NCBI GenBank assembly: GCA_022376925.1
Contig: JAIOJX010000004.1
Coordinates: 2,976,001 to 3,040,000, forward strand
Direction: 5' to 3'
Origin: Tragulus kanchil
Lineage: Eukaryota > Chordata > Mammalia > Artiodactyla > Tragulidae
DNA length: 64,000 bases
Shown: piece after piece, positions 45,847-57,292 of the stretch
Numbering within the stretch: position 1 is the first letter of the stretch
How the letters are laid out: each line of letters starts with the position of its first letter
Program-made: the position numbers and the translations under genes
The notes under the pieces: model-generated
Told to the model about the DNA's origin: nothing
Database searches by the model: none
Seen by the model: the letters and a program-made list of their open reading frames with translations, nothing else

Positions 45847-46185
45847 TAGGATGGTGATGATGGCACATGCAGTGAAGCGACAGAAAGACAGACATGGACA
45901 GTGGACATATGGACATTGTGGGGAAGGAACAGTGGGTGAGAGGTGTAAAGGAAGTAGCATGAAGGCCTGTACTATCATAAGTGAAGAAAATAGCTCTAGT
46001 CATTGCTCTGTGAGAAAAGGGGATCCTTCAGGGGTGCTGTGTGATGGTCGGGAGGGGAGGGAAGGGGGGGATATACATATGACTAATCTGAGAACATACA
46101 TATCTGTAAACAACAAAACTCTGTAAAAGTTAAAAGTAAAATAAAGGCTTAAAAAAAAAACTGGCAAATAAATAAATAAATAAAA
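44143..46185 (+). mobile_element. Young 5'-truncated LINE-1 with 14-bp TSD
   Basis: The direct repeat ataaaataggtcta at 44129-44142 and 46186-46199 flanks it. It contains the ORF2 3' half, a short 3' UTR and a tail with A and 'aaat' repeats at 46151-46185. About 2.0 kb long, closely related to the minus-strand copy at 7254-10149. Confidence 0.95.
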
Positions 46186-46199
46186 ATAAAATAGGTCTA

Positions 46200-46835
46200 C
46201 TTTTAAAGCAATACTTTCTGCTTTGAGAAATCTCCAAGTTCCATGGTTCAGTTTAACAAATATCTATTTACTTACTCTATGTTGCTGTGAGGGCTGTTGT
46301 ACCTAAGATTAAGACTCAATCTCTGGCCTTAACTTGCTCATAGTCTCATGGGGGAAATGGATACTAAAAGGGGAAGATGTTCTCACTCAAGGTGTCAGTA
46401 CGTTAGTAGAGCTGAGCCCAGGATATGGCGAAGACCTCTTTCCAGCGGGGTGTGACGGCCAAGTGGAAGGCTTGAGGGGGTAGGGCATGAGCTGAGGGGA
46501 ACTTCCACTGAAATTCTATCATCACAGAGATGCAGGCACATTATCATTCATATGTCATATTAGACAATATATTTTTGAATGTTATATGTCATTTATATCA
46601 CATATATAGTATATATATTCAAATTATATATATCTACCTATCAAAGAATTCCTAAGTGATTAGAAACATCAAAACAGATAGTTATGTTAATTGTATATAT
46701 TACGTATTTTAACTCTGATGTTTCATTAAGACAGCTTTCATTTAAGATATGTATATACTAGGTTTCACATACATATTATATATTTATTTATTTATTGAGC
46801 ATTCAGTTATTCCACATGAGTTGGGTCCACACCAT
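46200..46835. other. Unique AT-rich sequence
   Basis: No gene recognised. TA-rich low-complexity sequence at about 46560-46640, and a 'ttta' run at 46777-46797. Confidence 0.5.
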
Positions 46836-46839
46836 CAAT

Positions 46840-46960
46840 AAGAGGCTGTTGCTATGGCCCTTGAAACTGAGAGTCAGAGAGCTAGAAAACTAGCCCCAAG
46901 TCACTCAAACGTGGAGCCAATCTTTGACCCCAAATCTTGGGACTTTTAAGTTCAAATACT
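46840..46960 (-). repeat. MIR fossil
   Basis: The phrases 'ccttgaaactgagagtcag' and 'gccccaagtcactcaaac' with 'ggagccaatctttgacccc' fit a reverse MIR. A second weak reverse MIR lies at about 47100-47200. Confidence 0.55.
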
Positions 46961-47269
46961 GTTTAGAATAGTATCTGAGTACAATTGGCATGTTTGTACC
47001 ACAATTTTAGGATTTAATGTACTATAATCAAAGTGAAGGTCCAAGGCATTATGGATTGGGTTGTTCTCTAGAATTCCCCAAGTATTTAACCAAATCCCTC
47101 ATTTAGCCCATGAAGTCACCAAGGTACAGAGGAGACAGCCACACAGTGAGTGACCCAGGGTCCAGGTCCAGGTCTCCTGACTCCATGCTGGTTTTATGAG
47201 AGTGCTGCTTCTCGGTGCTGACAAGCTTGCTGAATCAGTCCCTGCTTATTTGCAGCAGTCTGCACTGCT

Positions 47270-47430
47270 GTAGGCTAAGGAGTGAATGATAATGGAAGAC
47301 GGCCTCAAAAGACCTGAATTCAAATCTCAGTCCTGCCATTTCCAAGCTGAATGACTGTGGCAAGTTACCTAACCATCTGTGAAATGGGGATAATACCACC
47401 ACTGACATCATAGAGTTGCTGAGAGGCTCC
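47270..47430 (+). repeat. MIR fossil
   Basis: The order 'aagacctgaattcaaatctc', 'tgactgtggcaagttacc' and 'ctgtgaaatggggataata' is a clear plus-strand MIR. Confidence 0.8.
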
Positions 47431-47499
47431 AAAGAACAAAGCACAGAAAGCCCATCCCTTAAGATCTGGATTTTGCTATTTGTTAAATAAATGGAGGAA

Positions 47500-48000
47500 C
47501 ACAAGCACTTAGTTTCCTGCTGGGCTCATAATAGCACTGGATAAATTACACAATGACCAGTTTTCTATTTAATAATTGCACTAAAATTTTTTATGAAGAT
47601 CGAATTAAAGAAAATTTAAGTAGAGAACATTCTCACTAAAATCAAAACTCGGATGTATAGTTTTCATTTCTCCATGTTTTCTCCAAAACTTAATGCCATT
47701 TGGAAATTGCATTAAAATGATTTATTATTAAGAAGCTGAGAACAACACTAGAAGTACAATTGTAAAGAAAACCCACCACCCAGATACACTACTGGTTTTC
47801 GTTTTTCCACGTTGCCTTTCAACTTTTATTCAGAATTTTTTTCTTCATTGGAATCAGAATAGCTCTCTTTACTTAAAATTATTTAATAAATAAAGCTCAT
47901 GAACTCTGTGCTTGTGATTTCTAATGGTTCCGTACCCTTCTATCTAGTAGAATCATTCCAATAACTTAGAGAAACGCATCCCCTGTCAAAAATTATACCA
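47500..48000. other. Unique AT-rich sequence
   Basis: No gene or repeat recognised. Copied at about 48597-49097. Confidence 0.4.
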
Positions 48001-48488
48001 GATTATTGAAACCGTGTAATTCAGGCTGGGACTCAAACCCAGACAAAACCCAGATTAGGATTTGAACCCATGGACTGGGACTGAGATTATACATCTGGTC
48101 TCAAGACTTAGCGAAGCTCAGGTTTTTGATGTTTCATCACAGAAAGAATTCAGTGTGAGGCAAAGTGATAGGTAAGAAGTGGATTTATTTGGAGAGAAAC
48201 ACACTCCACAGAGTGTGGGCCGTCTCAGGAGGCAAGAGTGAGCCTAGGTACAGGGTTGTCAGTTTTTACAGAGGTGGGTAATTTCACAGGCTAATGAGTT
48301 GGAAGAGTACTTCAGCTATTTGGGGGAAGGGGTAGATATTTCCAGGTATTGGGCCACCTTCCTCTTTTTGACCTTTTTTGGTCAGTCTTGGAGCTGTCCC
48401 TGTAAGTGTGTCATTCAGCTTACTGATAGGCTAAATGAGTGACTTGTCCACCTTCTTGGACCTATTTGGTTCTAATCAGTTTATGTCA
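48001..48488. repeat. Ruminant ERV-type LTR remnant (BTLTR1-like), first copy
   Basis: The segment resembles a ruminant endogenous retrovirus LTR of the BTLTR1 kind as I remember it. Cues include 'catcacagaaagaattcag', 'agaagtggatttatttgg' and 'ttccaggtattgggccac'. It is cut by the junction of duplication 13. No retroviral coding sequence is present, and I cannot fix orientation or subfamily without alignment. Confidence 0.6.
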
Positions 48489-49096
48489 TTCAGGCCTTAC
48501 TATACTATAAACGACAGAGGCTAAGCCAAAGAACAAAGCACAGAAAGCCCATCCCTTAAGATCTGGATTTTGCTATTTGTTAAATAAATGGAGGAACACA
48601 AGCACTTAGTTTCCTGCTGGGCTCATAATAGCACTGGATAAATTACACAATGACCAGTTTTCTATTTAATAATTGCACTAAAATTTTTTATGAAGATCGA
48701 ATTAAAGAAAATTTAAGTAGAGAACATTCTCACTAAAATCAAAACTCGGATGTATAGTTTTCATTTCTCCATGTTTTCTCCAAAACTTAATGCCATTTGG
48801 AAATTGCATTAAAATGATTTATTATTAAGAAGCTGAGAACAACACTAGAAGTACAATTGTAAAGAAAACCCACCACCCAGATACACTACTGGTTTTCGTT
48901 TTTCCACGTTGCCTTTCAACTTTTATTCAGAATTTTTTTCTTCATTGGAATCAGAATAGCTCTCTTTACTTAAAATTATTTAATAAATAAAGCTCATGAA
49001 CTCTGTGCTTGTGATTTCTAATGGTTCCGTACCCTTCTATCTAGTAGAATCATTCCAATAACTTAGAGAAACGCATCCCCTGTCAAAAATTATACC

Positions 49097-49620
49097 AGAT
49101 TATTGAAACCGTGTAATTCAGGCTGGGACTCAAACCCAGACAAAACCCAGATTAGGATTTGAACCCATGGACTGGGACTGAGATTATACATCTGGTCTCA
49201 AGACTTAGCGAAGCTCAGGTTTTTGATGTTTCATCACAGAAAGAATTCAGTGTGAGGCAAAGTGATAGGTAAGAAGTGGATTTATTTGGAGAGAAACACA
49301 CTCCACAGAGTGTGGGCCGTCTCAGGAGGCAAGAGTGAGCCTAGGTACAGGGTTGTCAGTTTTTACAGAGGTGGGTAATTTCACAGGCTAATGAGTTGGA
49401 AGAGTACTTCAGCTATTTGGGGGAAGGGGTAGATATTTCCAGGTATTGGGCCACCTTCCTCTTTTTGACCTTTTTTGGTCAGTCTTGGAGCTGTCCCTGT
49501 AAGTGTGTCATTCAGCTTACTGATAGGCTAAATGAGTGACTTGTCCACCTTCTTGGACCTATTTGGTTCTAATCAGTTTATGTCATATCCTCAGGCTATG
49601 TCTTTCTTTTAAGGGTTGTA
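49097..49620. repeat. Ruminant ERV-type LTR remnant (second, more complete copy)
   Basis: Duplicate of 48001-48488 that continues to 'aggctatgtctttcttttaa' and 'gggttgtaccc', which look like the right end of this LTR family. A solo remnant with no adjacent viral genes. Confidence 0.6.
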
Positions 49621-49621
49621 C

Positions 49622-49860
49622 CCCTATATACAACGGAATATTACTCAGCCATTAAAAACATAAAATAATGCTGTTTGCATCAACCTGAACAGACCTAAAG
49701 AGTGCTATACTGAGTGAAGAAAGACAGACAGAGAAATATCGTATTGACATCCCTTATATGTGGAATCTAAAAGAAATGATCCAAATGAACTTACAAACAG
49801 AAAGAGACTCAGAGACTTAGAAAATGAAACTATGGTAGCTTAAGGCAAGAAGAAGCATTT
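49622..49860 (+). repeat. LINE-1 ORF2 3' end fragment
   Basis: The phrases 'caacggaatattactcagcc', 'gaagaaagacagacagag' and 'tatgtggaatctaaaagaaa' are the end of L1 ORF2 and the start of the 3' UTR. Confidence 0.8.
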
Positions 49861-52800
49861 ACGTGTTCATGATGCTGCAGTGTGGTCGCAGCTTGGTGGA
49901 GCTGAGTCATCTCTGCTGTACACAGGACGAGGCAGCTCCCCCAGGGCCGGTGTTGCAGCAGAGGAGGCTGGAGTGGCTGCGAGTCAGCTGGTTCTGGTTT
50001 TGCGGTCTCTCATCCTTCAGGGCCGCTTTGTCTCCACATGGTCTATCTAGCATGTTAGCAGGGCCTCTTTACACAGAGGTTGGCTGCCCAGAGAGCGGAA
50101 GCAGACGCTTCCATTATCCTGACACCTAGGGCGGGTCCTGGTGTAGCATCCTCTCTGCTGCATTCTCTGGGTCAAATCAAGTCAGAAAGCTAGTCCGAAA
50201 TCCAAAGGAAGAATGAGACCCCCACCGTGGAAGCTGGAGGAGCAGCATGCACGTGTGTGGGCGGCGCTGTTGACCGCCCTTTAGATAGCGAGAGATCAGG
50301 GCTTCAAACACAGGCCTGCCTGCCTGACGCCAGGCTCCAAACCCAGCCTCCCCACCCCCAGGCCACCTCAGTGAGTATTTTTGCCTGGCCAGCTTTTCCT
50401 CTTCCTTCTACTCATTTTTAAGGTGAACTCCCAGAAACAGAGAAACCTGGTCAAAGGACAGGCATGTTGCTGGGTTCTGCACTGAGACAAGTCGGCCTCT
50501 GCGGAGCAAAGTGATCTCTTGAGCTTTCCCGTCAGGATCTTGCTTAACTCGCCTTCTCCTCTTCACTGAGGAGGTCCAGGTTTCACTTTGTTCCTTCTAG
50601 CGCCGCACCTACTTTGATAGAGGAAATCTTGGCTCCTGCTATGGCAGATCTCCTCGGGATTCTGGGGGGCAATAAAGGCAGCAGAGTCGTGGGGAGCAGC
50701 TGCTGCTGAGCTGTGTAGGTGAGTATTCCCTGTGGGGCAGAGGCACCTCTGGCAAAGGCACCTGATTTCCTTTGGGGGAGACAGCCCTCCCCCACATTAT
50801 AGCCAGACCTTTTCTGTGGGCTGTGGACCACCTGACAGTCTGTAAAAGCCTACGGACCCCTCCTCATATATATGTTTTTACATACTTAATATCAGCTACA
50901 AATAATGTTTTTTAAAAAATCAATTATATTTAAATAGTTCCTAAATGATAAGAAATTTTGATATAATAATACATATTTCTTTATTAACATATGAAATAAT
51001 AAGATCTAACGGGCCTGCTAGCTACCATAAATCTCAAAATAGTGATGAACATCAATGATATTTTGTGACGAGGCAAGCCTCCCCAGGGCCGGTGTTGCAG
51101 CAGAGGAGGCTGGAGTGGCTGAGTCAGCTGGTTCTGGTTTTGCGGTCTCTCATCCTTCCGGGCCGCTTTGTCGCCACATGGTCTCTCCCGCCTGTTAGCA
51201 GGGCCTCTTTACACAGAGGTTGGCTGCCCAGAGAGCGGAAGCAGACGCTTCCATTATCCTGACACCTAGGGCGGGTCCTGGTGTAGCATCCTCTCTGCTG
51301 CATTCTCTGGGTCAAATCAAGTCAGAAAGCTAGTCCGAAATCCAAAGGAAGAATGAGACCCCCACCGTGGAAGCTGGAGGAGCAGCATGCACGTGTGTGG
51401 GCGGCGCTGTTGACCGCCCTTTAGATAGCGAGAGATCAGGGCTTCAAACACAGGCCTGCCTGCCTGACGCCAGGCTCCAAACCCAGCCTCCCCACCCCCA
51501 GGCCACCTCAGTGAGTATTTTTGCCTGGCCAGCTTTTCCTCTTCCTTCTACTCATTTTTAAGGTGAACTCCCAGAAACAGAGAAACCTGGTCAAAGGACA
51601 GGCATGTTGCTGGGTTCTGCACTGAGACAAGTCGGCCTCTGCGGAGCAAAGTGATCTCTTGAGCTTTCCCGTCAGGATCTTGCTTAACTCGCCTTCTCCT
51701 CTTCACTGAGGAGGTCCAGGTTTCACTTTGTTCCTTCTAGCGCCGCACCTACTTTGATAGAGGAAATCTTGGCTCCTGCTATGGCAGATCTCCTCGGGGA
51801 TTCTGGGGGACAATAAAGGCAGCAGAGTCGTGGGGAGCAGCTGCTGCTGAGCTGTGTAGGTGAGTATTCCCTGTGGGGCAGAGGCACCTCTGGCAAAGGC
51901 ACCTGATTTCCTTTGGGGGAGACAGCCCTCCCCCACATTATAGCCAGACCTTTTCTGTGGGCTGTGGACCACCTGACAGTCTGTAAAAGCCTACGGACCC
52001 CTCCTCATATATATGTTTTTACATACTTAATATCAGCTACAAATAATGTTTTTTAAAAAATCAATTATATTTAAATAGTTCCTAAATGATAAGAAATTTT
52101 GATATAATAATACATATTTCTTTATTAACATATGAAATAATAAGATCTAACGGGCCTGCTAGCTACCATAAATCTCAAAATAGTGATGAACATCAATGAT
52201 ATTTTGTGATAAGATATGAAGCATCTGTGACTTCTGTTGGTGCATAATTACAGGACCTTTTAATTCTGCTGTGAAATGTTTGCTACATTCATAATAGAAG
52301 GAAATGCTAGGTTTCATTTAGAAGTTAATACAAAGAGCTATAATTATTTCTCATTCAAATTAATGCTCTCTTGTTAAGAAACCTAGGTTTGGTGGGGTGA
52401 GGGGGTTGGTATGAAAAGCTTGACTCCTGATCAGAGGTGGGCATGTAACCCAGTACTGACCAATCAGAGCTGGGATCGGCTTAGCGATAGGAATTTGAGC
52501 CAAACTGATATAATCAGAGTGAATCCTAGTCTTTTCCTGGGCAACTGGGACAGTTTCTTTGCTGGACTTGCTTAAGAGGATTGGGGTTAGGTCTGGAACA
52601 TACCATCTTGCCATCACCAGGACAGAACCTGTCTCAGAATGAAGCTGAAGCAGAGGAAAATAACTGAGAAGCGAACAGCCACATCTCCCTGGTGACATTT
52701 TCCCTATAAATGTGTTAATTATGGAAGCCAATATATCATCTGTTAAAACCCTACTTAAGTAGAGTTTTATTATTATTATTAATTGTAACCAAAACAACCA
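49861..52800. other. Unique sequence, copied by duplications 14 and 15
   Basis: A GC-rich part (49926-50850) and an AT-rich part (50860-51060), then a further AT-rich stretch. No gene or repeat recognised. Short frames, such as 50227-50421 with its copy 51367-51561 and the minus-strand frame 52360-52797 with its copy 53445-53882, have no known domain. Confidence 0.45.
49926..52207. repeat. Tandem duplication 14 (offset 1140-1141 bp)
   Basis: About 49926-51066 repeats as 51067-52207 with no spacer. The first 140 bases of the second copy carry several indels and substitutions ('ggcagctccccc' versus 'ggcaagcctcccc', 'tctatctagcatg' versus 'tctctcccgcctg'). The rest is nearly identical. Confidence 0.95.
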
Positions 52801-54083
52801 CGACTAATACTCTATAGCCTCACAGAGCTTAGCAAAATGCCTGGCACAAAGTAGATTGCTCATGAAGGAGTGATGAATGAGTTTCAAACAACATAACAAC
52901 ATGATTGATATTATTCACTAAACTCATACATGCAGATCTGGCTTGTTTGTGCATTAAAAGATGAAAGGGTATACCCAGAGTAAGCTTTCCACAGGCCTTT
53001 GGGGAGACAGCCCTCCCCCACATTATAGCCAGACCTTTTCTGTGGGCTGTGGACCACCTGACAGTCTGTAAAAGCCTACGGACCCCTCCTCATATATATG
53101 TTTTTACATACTTAATATCAGCTACAAATAATGTTTTTTAAAAAATCAATTATATTTAAATAGTTCCTAAATGATAAGAAATTTTGATATAATAATACAT
53201 ATTTCTTTATTAACATATGAAATAATAAGATCTAACGGGCCTGCTAGCTACCATAAATCTCAAAATAGTGATGAACATCAATGATATTTTGTGATAAGAT
53301 ATGAAGCATCTGTGACTTCTGTTGGTGCATAATTACAGGACCTTTTAATTCTGCTGTGAAATGTTTGCTACATTCATAATAGAAGGAAATGCTAGGTTTC
53401 ATTTAGAAGTTAATACAAAGAGCTATAATTATTTCTCATTCAAATTAATGCTCTCTTGTTAAGAAACCTAGGTTTGGTGGGGTGAGGGGGTTGGTATGAA
53501 AAGCTTGACTCCTGATCAGAGGTGGGCATGTAACCCAGTACTGACCAATCAGAGCTGGGATCGGCTTAGCGATAGGAATTTGAGCCAAACTGATATAATC
53601 AGAGTGAATCCTAGTCTTTTCCTGGGCAACTGGGACAGTTTCTTTGCTGGACTTGCTTAAGAGGATTGGGGTTAGGTCTGGAACATACCATCTTGCCATC
53701 ACCAGGACAGAACCTGTCTCAGAATGAAGCTGAAGCAGAGGAAAATAACTGAGAAGCGAACAGCCACATCTCCCTGGTGACATTTTCCCTATAAATGTGT
53801 TAATTATGGAAGCCAATATATCATCTGTTAAAACCCTACTTAAGTAGAGTTTTATTATTATTATTAATTGTAACCAAAACAACCACGACTAATACTCTAT
53901 AGCCTCACAGAGCTTAGCAAAATGCCTGGCACAAAGTAGATTGCTCATGAAGGAGTGATGAATGAGTTTCAAACAACATAACAACATGATTGATATTATT
54001 CACTAAACTCATACATGCAGATCTGGCTTGTTTGTGCATTAAAAGATGAAAGGGTATACCCAGAGTAAGCTTTCCACAGGCTT
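51915..54083. repeat. Tandem duplication 15 (2 x 1085 bp)
   Basis: About 51915-52999 repeats as 53000-54083, joined cleanly at a short 'cttt' microhomology. It overlaps duplication 14, so the segment starting 'ggggagacagccctccccc' is present at 50776, 51917 and 53002. Confidence 0.95.
52810..52890 (+). repeat. L2 LINE 3' tip
   Basis: The phrase 'gcctggcacaaagtagattg', followed by 'tgatgaatgag', is the usual L2 3' end. Copied at 53895-53975. Confidence 0.5.
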
Positions 54084-54300
54084 TTGTGGATTGAATGAAT
54101 AAAGGAATGTATCCATTGTCATTTCTTTCTATCCCCAGCTCTGTGTAGTCTTTAGTGATATAACCAGGACTGTATAAACACCTGGAGAACACAAGTCTAG
54201 GAACATGATGGACCAAGTGTTACAAATCAATTCCATGGCACACACCCTGGGGAGAGCCATGCAGCAATTTGAAGGAAGTAAATTAAAAGACACTTGTTCC

Positions 54301-54583
54301 GGGCCTCCTTGGTGGTCCAGTGGGTTAGGACACCGCCTCGCAGTGCAAGGGGTGCCGGTTCGATCCCATTCCACGGGCCTTGGAGCGGCTGGACCGATGT
54401 GTTCAATTACCAAACCGGAGCTCTGGAGCGTGTCCACCCAGAGGTGGTGCTCTGGGACAACAGAGGCAACTGCGATGGGAGGCCCACACAGGCCAAAGAA
54501 TAAAGATGGACGAAAACAGATAAATGAAAGATCAATAGAAGTGGCCTGCCTGCCCCTCTCCCTCCCCAATCCACCCTCCCACC
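54301..54583 (+). mobile_element. Young CHR-like SINE, C-rich tail, 16-bp TSD, almost no A-tail
   Basis: The 16-base repeat aaaagacacttgttcc at 54285-54300 and 54584-54599 flanks it. The body ends 'agaagtggcctgcc', and a C/T-rich run then meets the right target repeat directly. The only A run at the boundary belongs to the target repeat. Confidence 0.95.
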
Positions 54584-54669
54584 AAAAGACACTTGTTCCT
54601 TGGAAGAAAAGCTATGACAAACCTAGACAGCATATTACAAAGCAGAGACATCACTTTGCTGACAAAGAA

Positions 54670-55135
54670 AGGTCCATATAGTCAAAGCTATGATGTTTTC
54701 AGTAGTCACGCATGAATGTGAGAGTTGGAGAATAAAAAAGGCTGAGCATCGAAGAACTGATGCTTTCGAACTGTGGTGCTGGAGAAGACTCTAGAGAGTC
54801 TCTAGGACAGCAAGGAAATCAAACCAGTCAGTCCTAGAGGAAACCAGCCCTGAATATTCATTGGAAGGACTGATGCTGATGGTGAGGTTCCAGTACTTTG
54901 GCCCCCTGATGCAAAGAGCCAACTCACTGGAGAAGACCCTGATGCTGGGAAAGACTGAGAGTAAGAGGAGAAGGGAATGACAGAGGATGAGATGGTTGGA
55001 AGGCATCACTGAGTCAATGGACATGAGTTTGAGCAAACTCAGGGAAATAGTGAAGGACAGGGAAGCCTGATGTGCTGTAATTCATGGGGTAACAAAGGGT
55101 TGGACACGACTGAGCGACTAAACAACAACAATTTG
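54670..55135 (+). mobile_element. BovB (RTE) LINE 3' end
   Basis: The phrases 'gagagttggagaataaaaaa', 'gaagaactgatgctttcgaa', 'gatgctgggaaagactgag' and 'ggacacgactgagcgacta' are the 3' part of BovB. It is 5'-truncated, as most copies are. It shares its last segment with the Bov-tA A unit. Confidence 0.9.
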
Positions 55136-55434
55136 GAGGAATAGGTAAAACTATATGTACTGGTATGGACAGAACTTCAAGTCACATTGAGAAGGAAATT
55201 ACAAAATAGTAATTCTAGTAGGATTCCACTTTTGTTTAAGTCTCTAATGAAACTTTGAAGATTTCTAGATTTTATGAGTATATAAAACAAAGAAAAATCC
55301 TTTTTTTTTCTTTTCTGGGAGGTCATTTTTGAAACAGTACCAGTGGGCATCTATGGGGAAGGAGTAGTGTTGGGTGAAGGTGGTCATAGAAACGTGTCCT
55401 TTCTTTGTATTATTTACAGTATTAAAAAAATATG
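55136..55434. other. Unique sequence
   Basis: No gene recognised. Part of it from 55251 belongs to duplication 16. Confidence 0.4.
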
Positions 55435-55435
55435 T

Positions 55436-55739
55436 AGGGGCTTCCCTGGTGGTCCAGTGGGTAAGGACACCGCCTTGCAGTGCAAGGGGTGCTGGTTTGA
55501 TCCCTGGCCTGGGAAGATCCCACGTGCCACAGGGCAGCTAGACTGATGTGTCCAATTACCGGGCTGGAGCTCTGGAGCATGTGCGCCCAGAGCCCATGCT
55601 CCACGACAAGAGAGGCCACTGCGATGGGAGACCCACACGGACCAAAAGAACAAAGATGGATGAAAATAAATAAATGAAAGACCACCAATAAAAGTGGCCC
55701 GCCTGCCACCCTTCCTCCCCGCCCCCTCCCCACTCCCCA
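55436..55739 (+). mobile_element. CHR-like SINE, C-rich tail
   Basis: Complete subfamily member with body end 'aaagtggcccgcctgcc', a C-rich run at 55703-55738 and then 'aaaaagta'. Copied at 56603-56906. Confidence 0.9.
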
Positions 55740-55741
55740 AA

Positions 55742-55928
55742 AAGTATTTATTTGGCTGCGCTGGGTCTTAGTTGTGGCACTTAGGATCTAATGTTATTTT
55801 GTTTATTTATTTGGCTGCTCTGGGTCTTAATTGCAGCATATGAGATCTAGTTGTCTGAACAGGGATTGATCTCAGGGCCTCCTGCACTAGGAGTGCGGAG
55901 TATTAGCTGTTGGACCACCAGGGAAGTC
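55742..55928 (-). mobile_element. tRNA SINE with internal repeat
   Basis: Reverse-strand SINE ending 'ccaccagggaagtct'. The phrase 'tatttggctgc' and 'ctgggtctta' occurs twice (55745 and 55807), so either two SINE tails lie nested or there was an internal duplication. Copied at 56909-57095. Confidence 0.75.
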
Positions 55929-55996
55929 TCTTGTTTACACTTTTTATACAAGGATAAAATAATTACATCTCATGTAATTTAAAATAATTTGTAATG

Positions 55997-56125
55997 TAGG
56001 ATTTTCTTAGTGGTCCAGTGGTTAAGACTGAGCTTTCAGTGCAGGGGGTGTGAGTTCGATCTCTGGTTGGGGCACTGAGATCCCATATGTCATGCGGTGA
56101 GGCCAAAAAGTTAAAAAGAAAAAGA
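55997..56125 (+). mobile_element. Short tRNA-derived SINE
   Basis: A head 'ttcttagtggtccagtggtt' and B-box-like 'gagttcgatctctgg' lead into an A-rich end. Same short class as at 6402 and 38890. Copied at 57163-57292. Confidence 0.85.
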
Positions 56126-56136
56126 AGAATCCCCCC

Positions 56137-56180
56137 CCATACACACACACACACATATGTATATTTATATTATGTGTATA
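56137..56180. repeat. (CA)n and TA-rich simple repeat
   Basis: About seven CA units followed by TA-rich sequence. Copied at about 57304-57347. Confidence 0.85.
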
Positions 56181-56602
56181 TATAATGAAAAATAATAGCT
56201 CTGAAAGAAGGTGGAATATTCCCTTTCAACCGATCTTTCATCTTTGGAGTTGTCTGTCAGGATTCTCAGGGTGCTGGAGAGCTCAGGGCTGTGCCCATCA
56301 TCCTGTACCCAGAACGCTCTGCTGCTCCATGAAGCCACGCCGAGTCCTCCATCCTTTGCCCTGCCTGAGGCCATGCCCTTTCCCCGGGGCTCTGCAGTTC
56401 TGGCTGCTCCAGGAGCCAACTTTGAAGATTTCTAGATTTTATGAGTATATAAAACAAAGAAAAATCCTTTTTTTCTTTTCTGGGAGGTCATTTTTGAAAC
56501 AGTACCAGTGGGCATCTATGGGGAAGGAGTAGTGTTGGGTGAAGGTGGTCATAGAAACGTGTCCTTTCTTTGTATTATTTACAGTATTAAAAAAATATGT
56601 AG

Positions 56603-56906
56603 GGGCTTCCCTGGTGGTCCAGTGGGTAAGGACACCGCCTTGCAGTGCAAGGGGTGCTGGTTTGATCCCTGGCCTGGGAAGATCCCACGTGCCACAGGGC
56701 AGCTAGACTGATGTGTCCAATTACCGGGCTGGAGCTCTGGAGCATGTGCGCCCAGAGCCCATGCTCCACGACAAGAGAGGCCACTGCGATGGGAGACCCA
56801 CACGGACCAAAAGAACAAAGATGGATGAAAATAAATAAATGAAAGACCACCAATAAAAGTGGCCCGCCTGCCACCCTTCCTCCCCGCCCCCTCCCCACTC
56901 CCCAAA
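56603..56906 (+). mobile_element. CHR-like SINE, C-rich tail (second copy)
   Basis: Duplicate of 55436-55739 through duplication 16. Confidence 0.9.
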
Positions 56907-56908
56907 AA

Positions 56909-57095
56909 GTATTTATTTGGCTGCGCTGGGTCTTAGTTGTGGCACTTAGGATCTAATGTTATTTTGTTTATTTATTTGGCTGCTCTGGGTCTTAATTGCA
57001 GCATATGAGATCTAGTTGTCTGAACAGGGATTGATCTCAGGGCCTCCTGCACTAGGAGTGCGGAGTATTAGCTGTTGGACCACCAGGGAAGTCTC
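56909..57095 (-). mobile_element. tRNA SINE with internal repeat (second copy)
   Basis: Duplicate of 55742-55928 through duplication 16. Confidence 0.75.
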
Positions 57096-57162
57096 TTGTT
57101 TACACTTTTTATACAAGGATAAAATAATTACATCTCATGTAATTTAAAATAATTTGTAATGT

Positions 57163-57292
57163 AGGATTTTCTTAGTGGTCCAGTGGTTAAGACTGAGCTT
57201 TCAGTGCAGGGGGTGTGAGTTCGATCTCTGGTTGGGGCACTGAGATCCCATATGTCATGCGGTGGGGCCCAAAAAAGTTAAAAAGAAAAAGA
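57163..57292 (+). mobile_element. Short tRNA-derived SINE (second copy)
   Basis: Duplicate of 55997-56125, with small differences in its A-rich end. Confidence 0.85.

Larger units (their letters stand above)
47429..49585. repeat. Tandem duplication 13 (offset 1097 bp)
   Basis: About 47429-48488 repeats as 48526-49585. The 37-base linker 48489-48525 looks like a distorted version of the true continuation ('tcaggcctta' against 'tcaggctatg'). The copies look identical over most of their length. Confidence 0.95.

Noticed and set aside
47429..49620. Small provirus with two LTRs
   Set aside because: The two LTR-like copies are explained by the 1097-bp duplication, and nothing viral lies between them.
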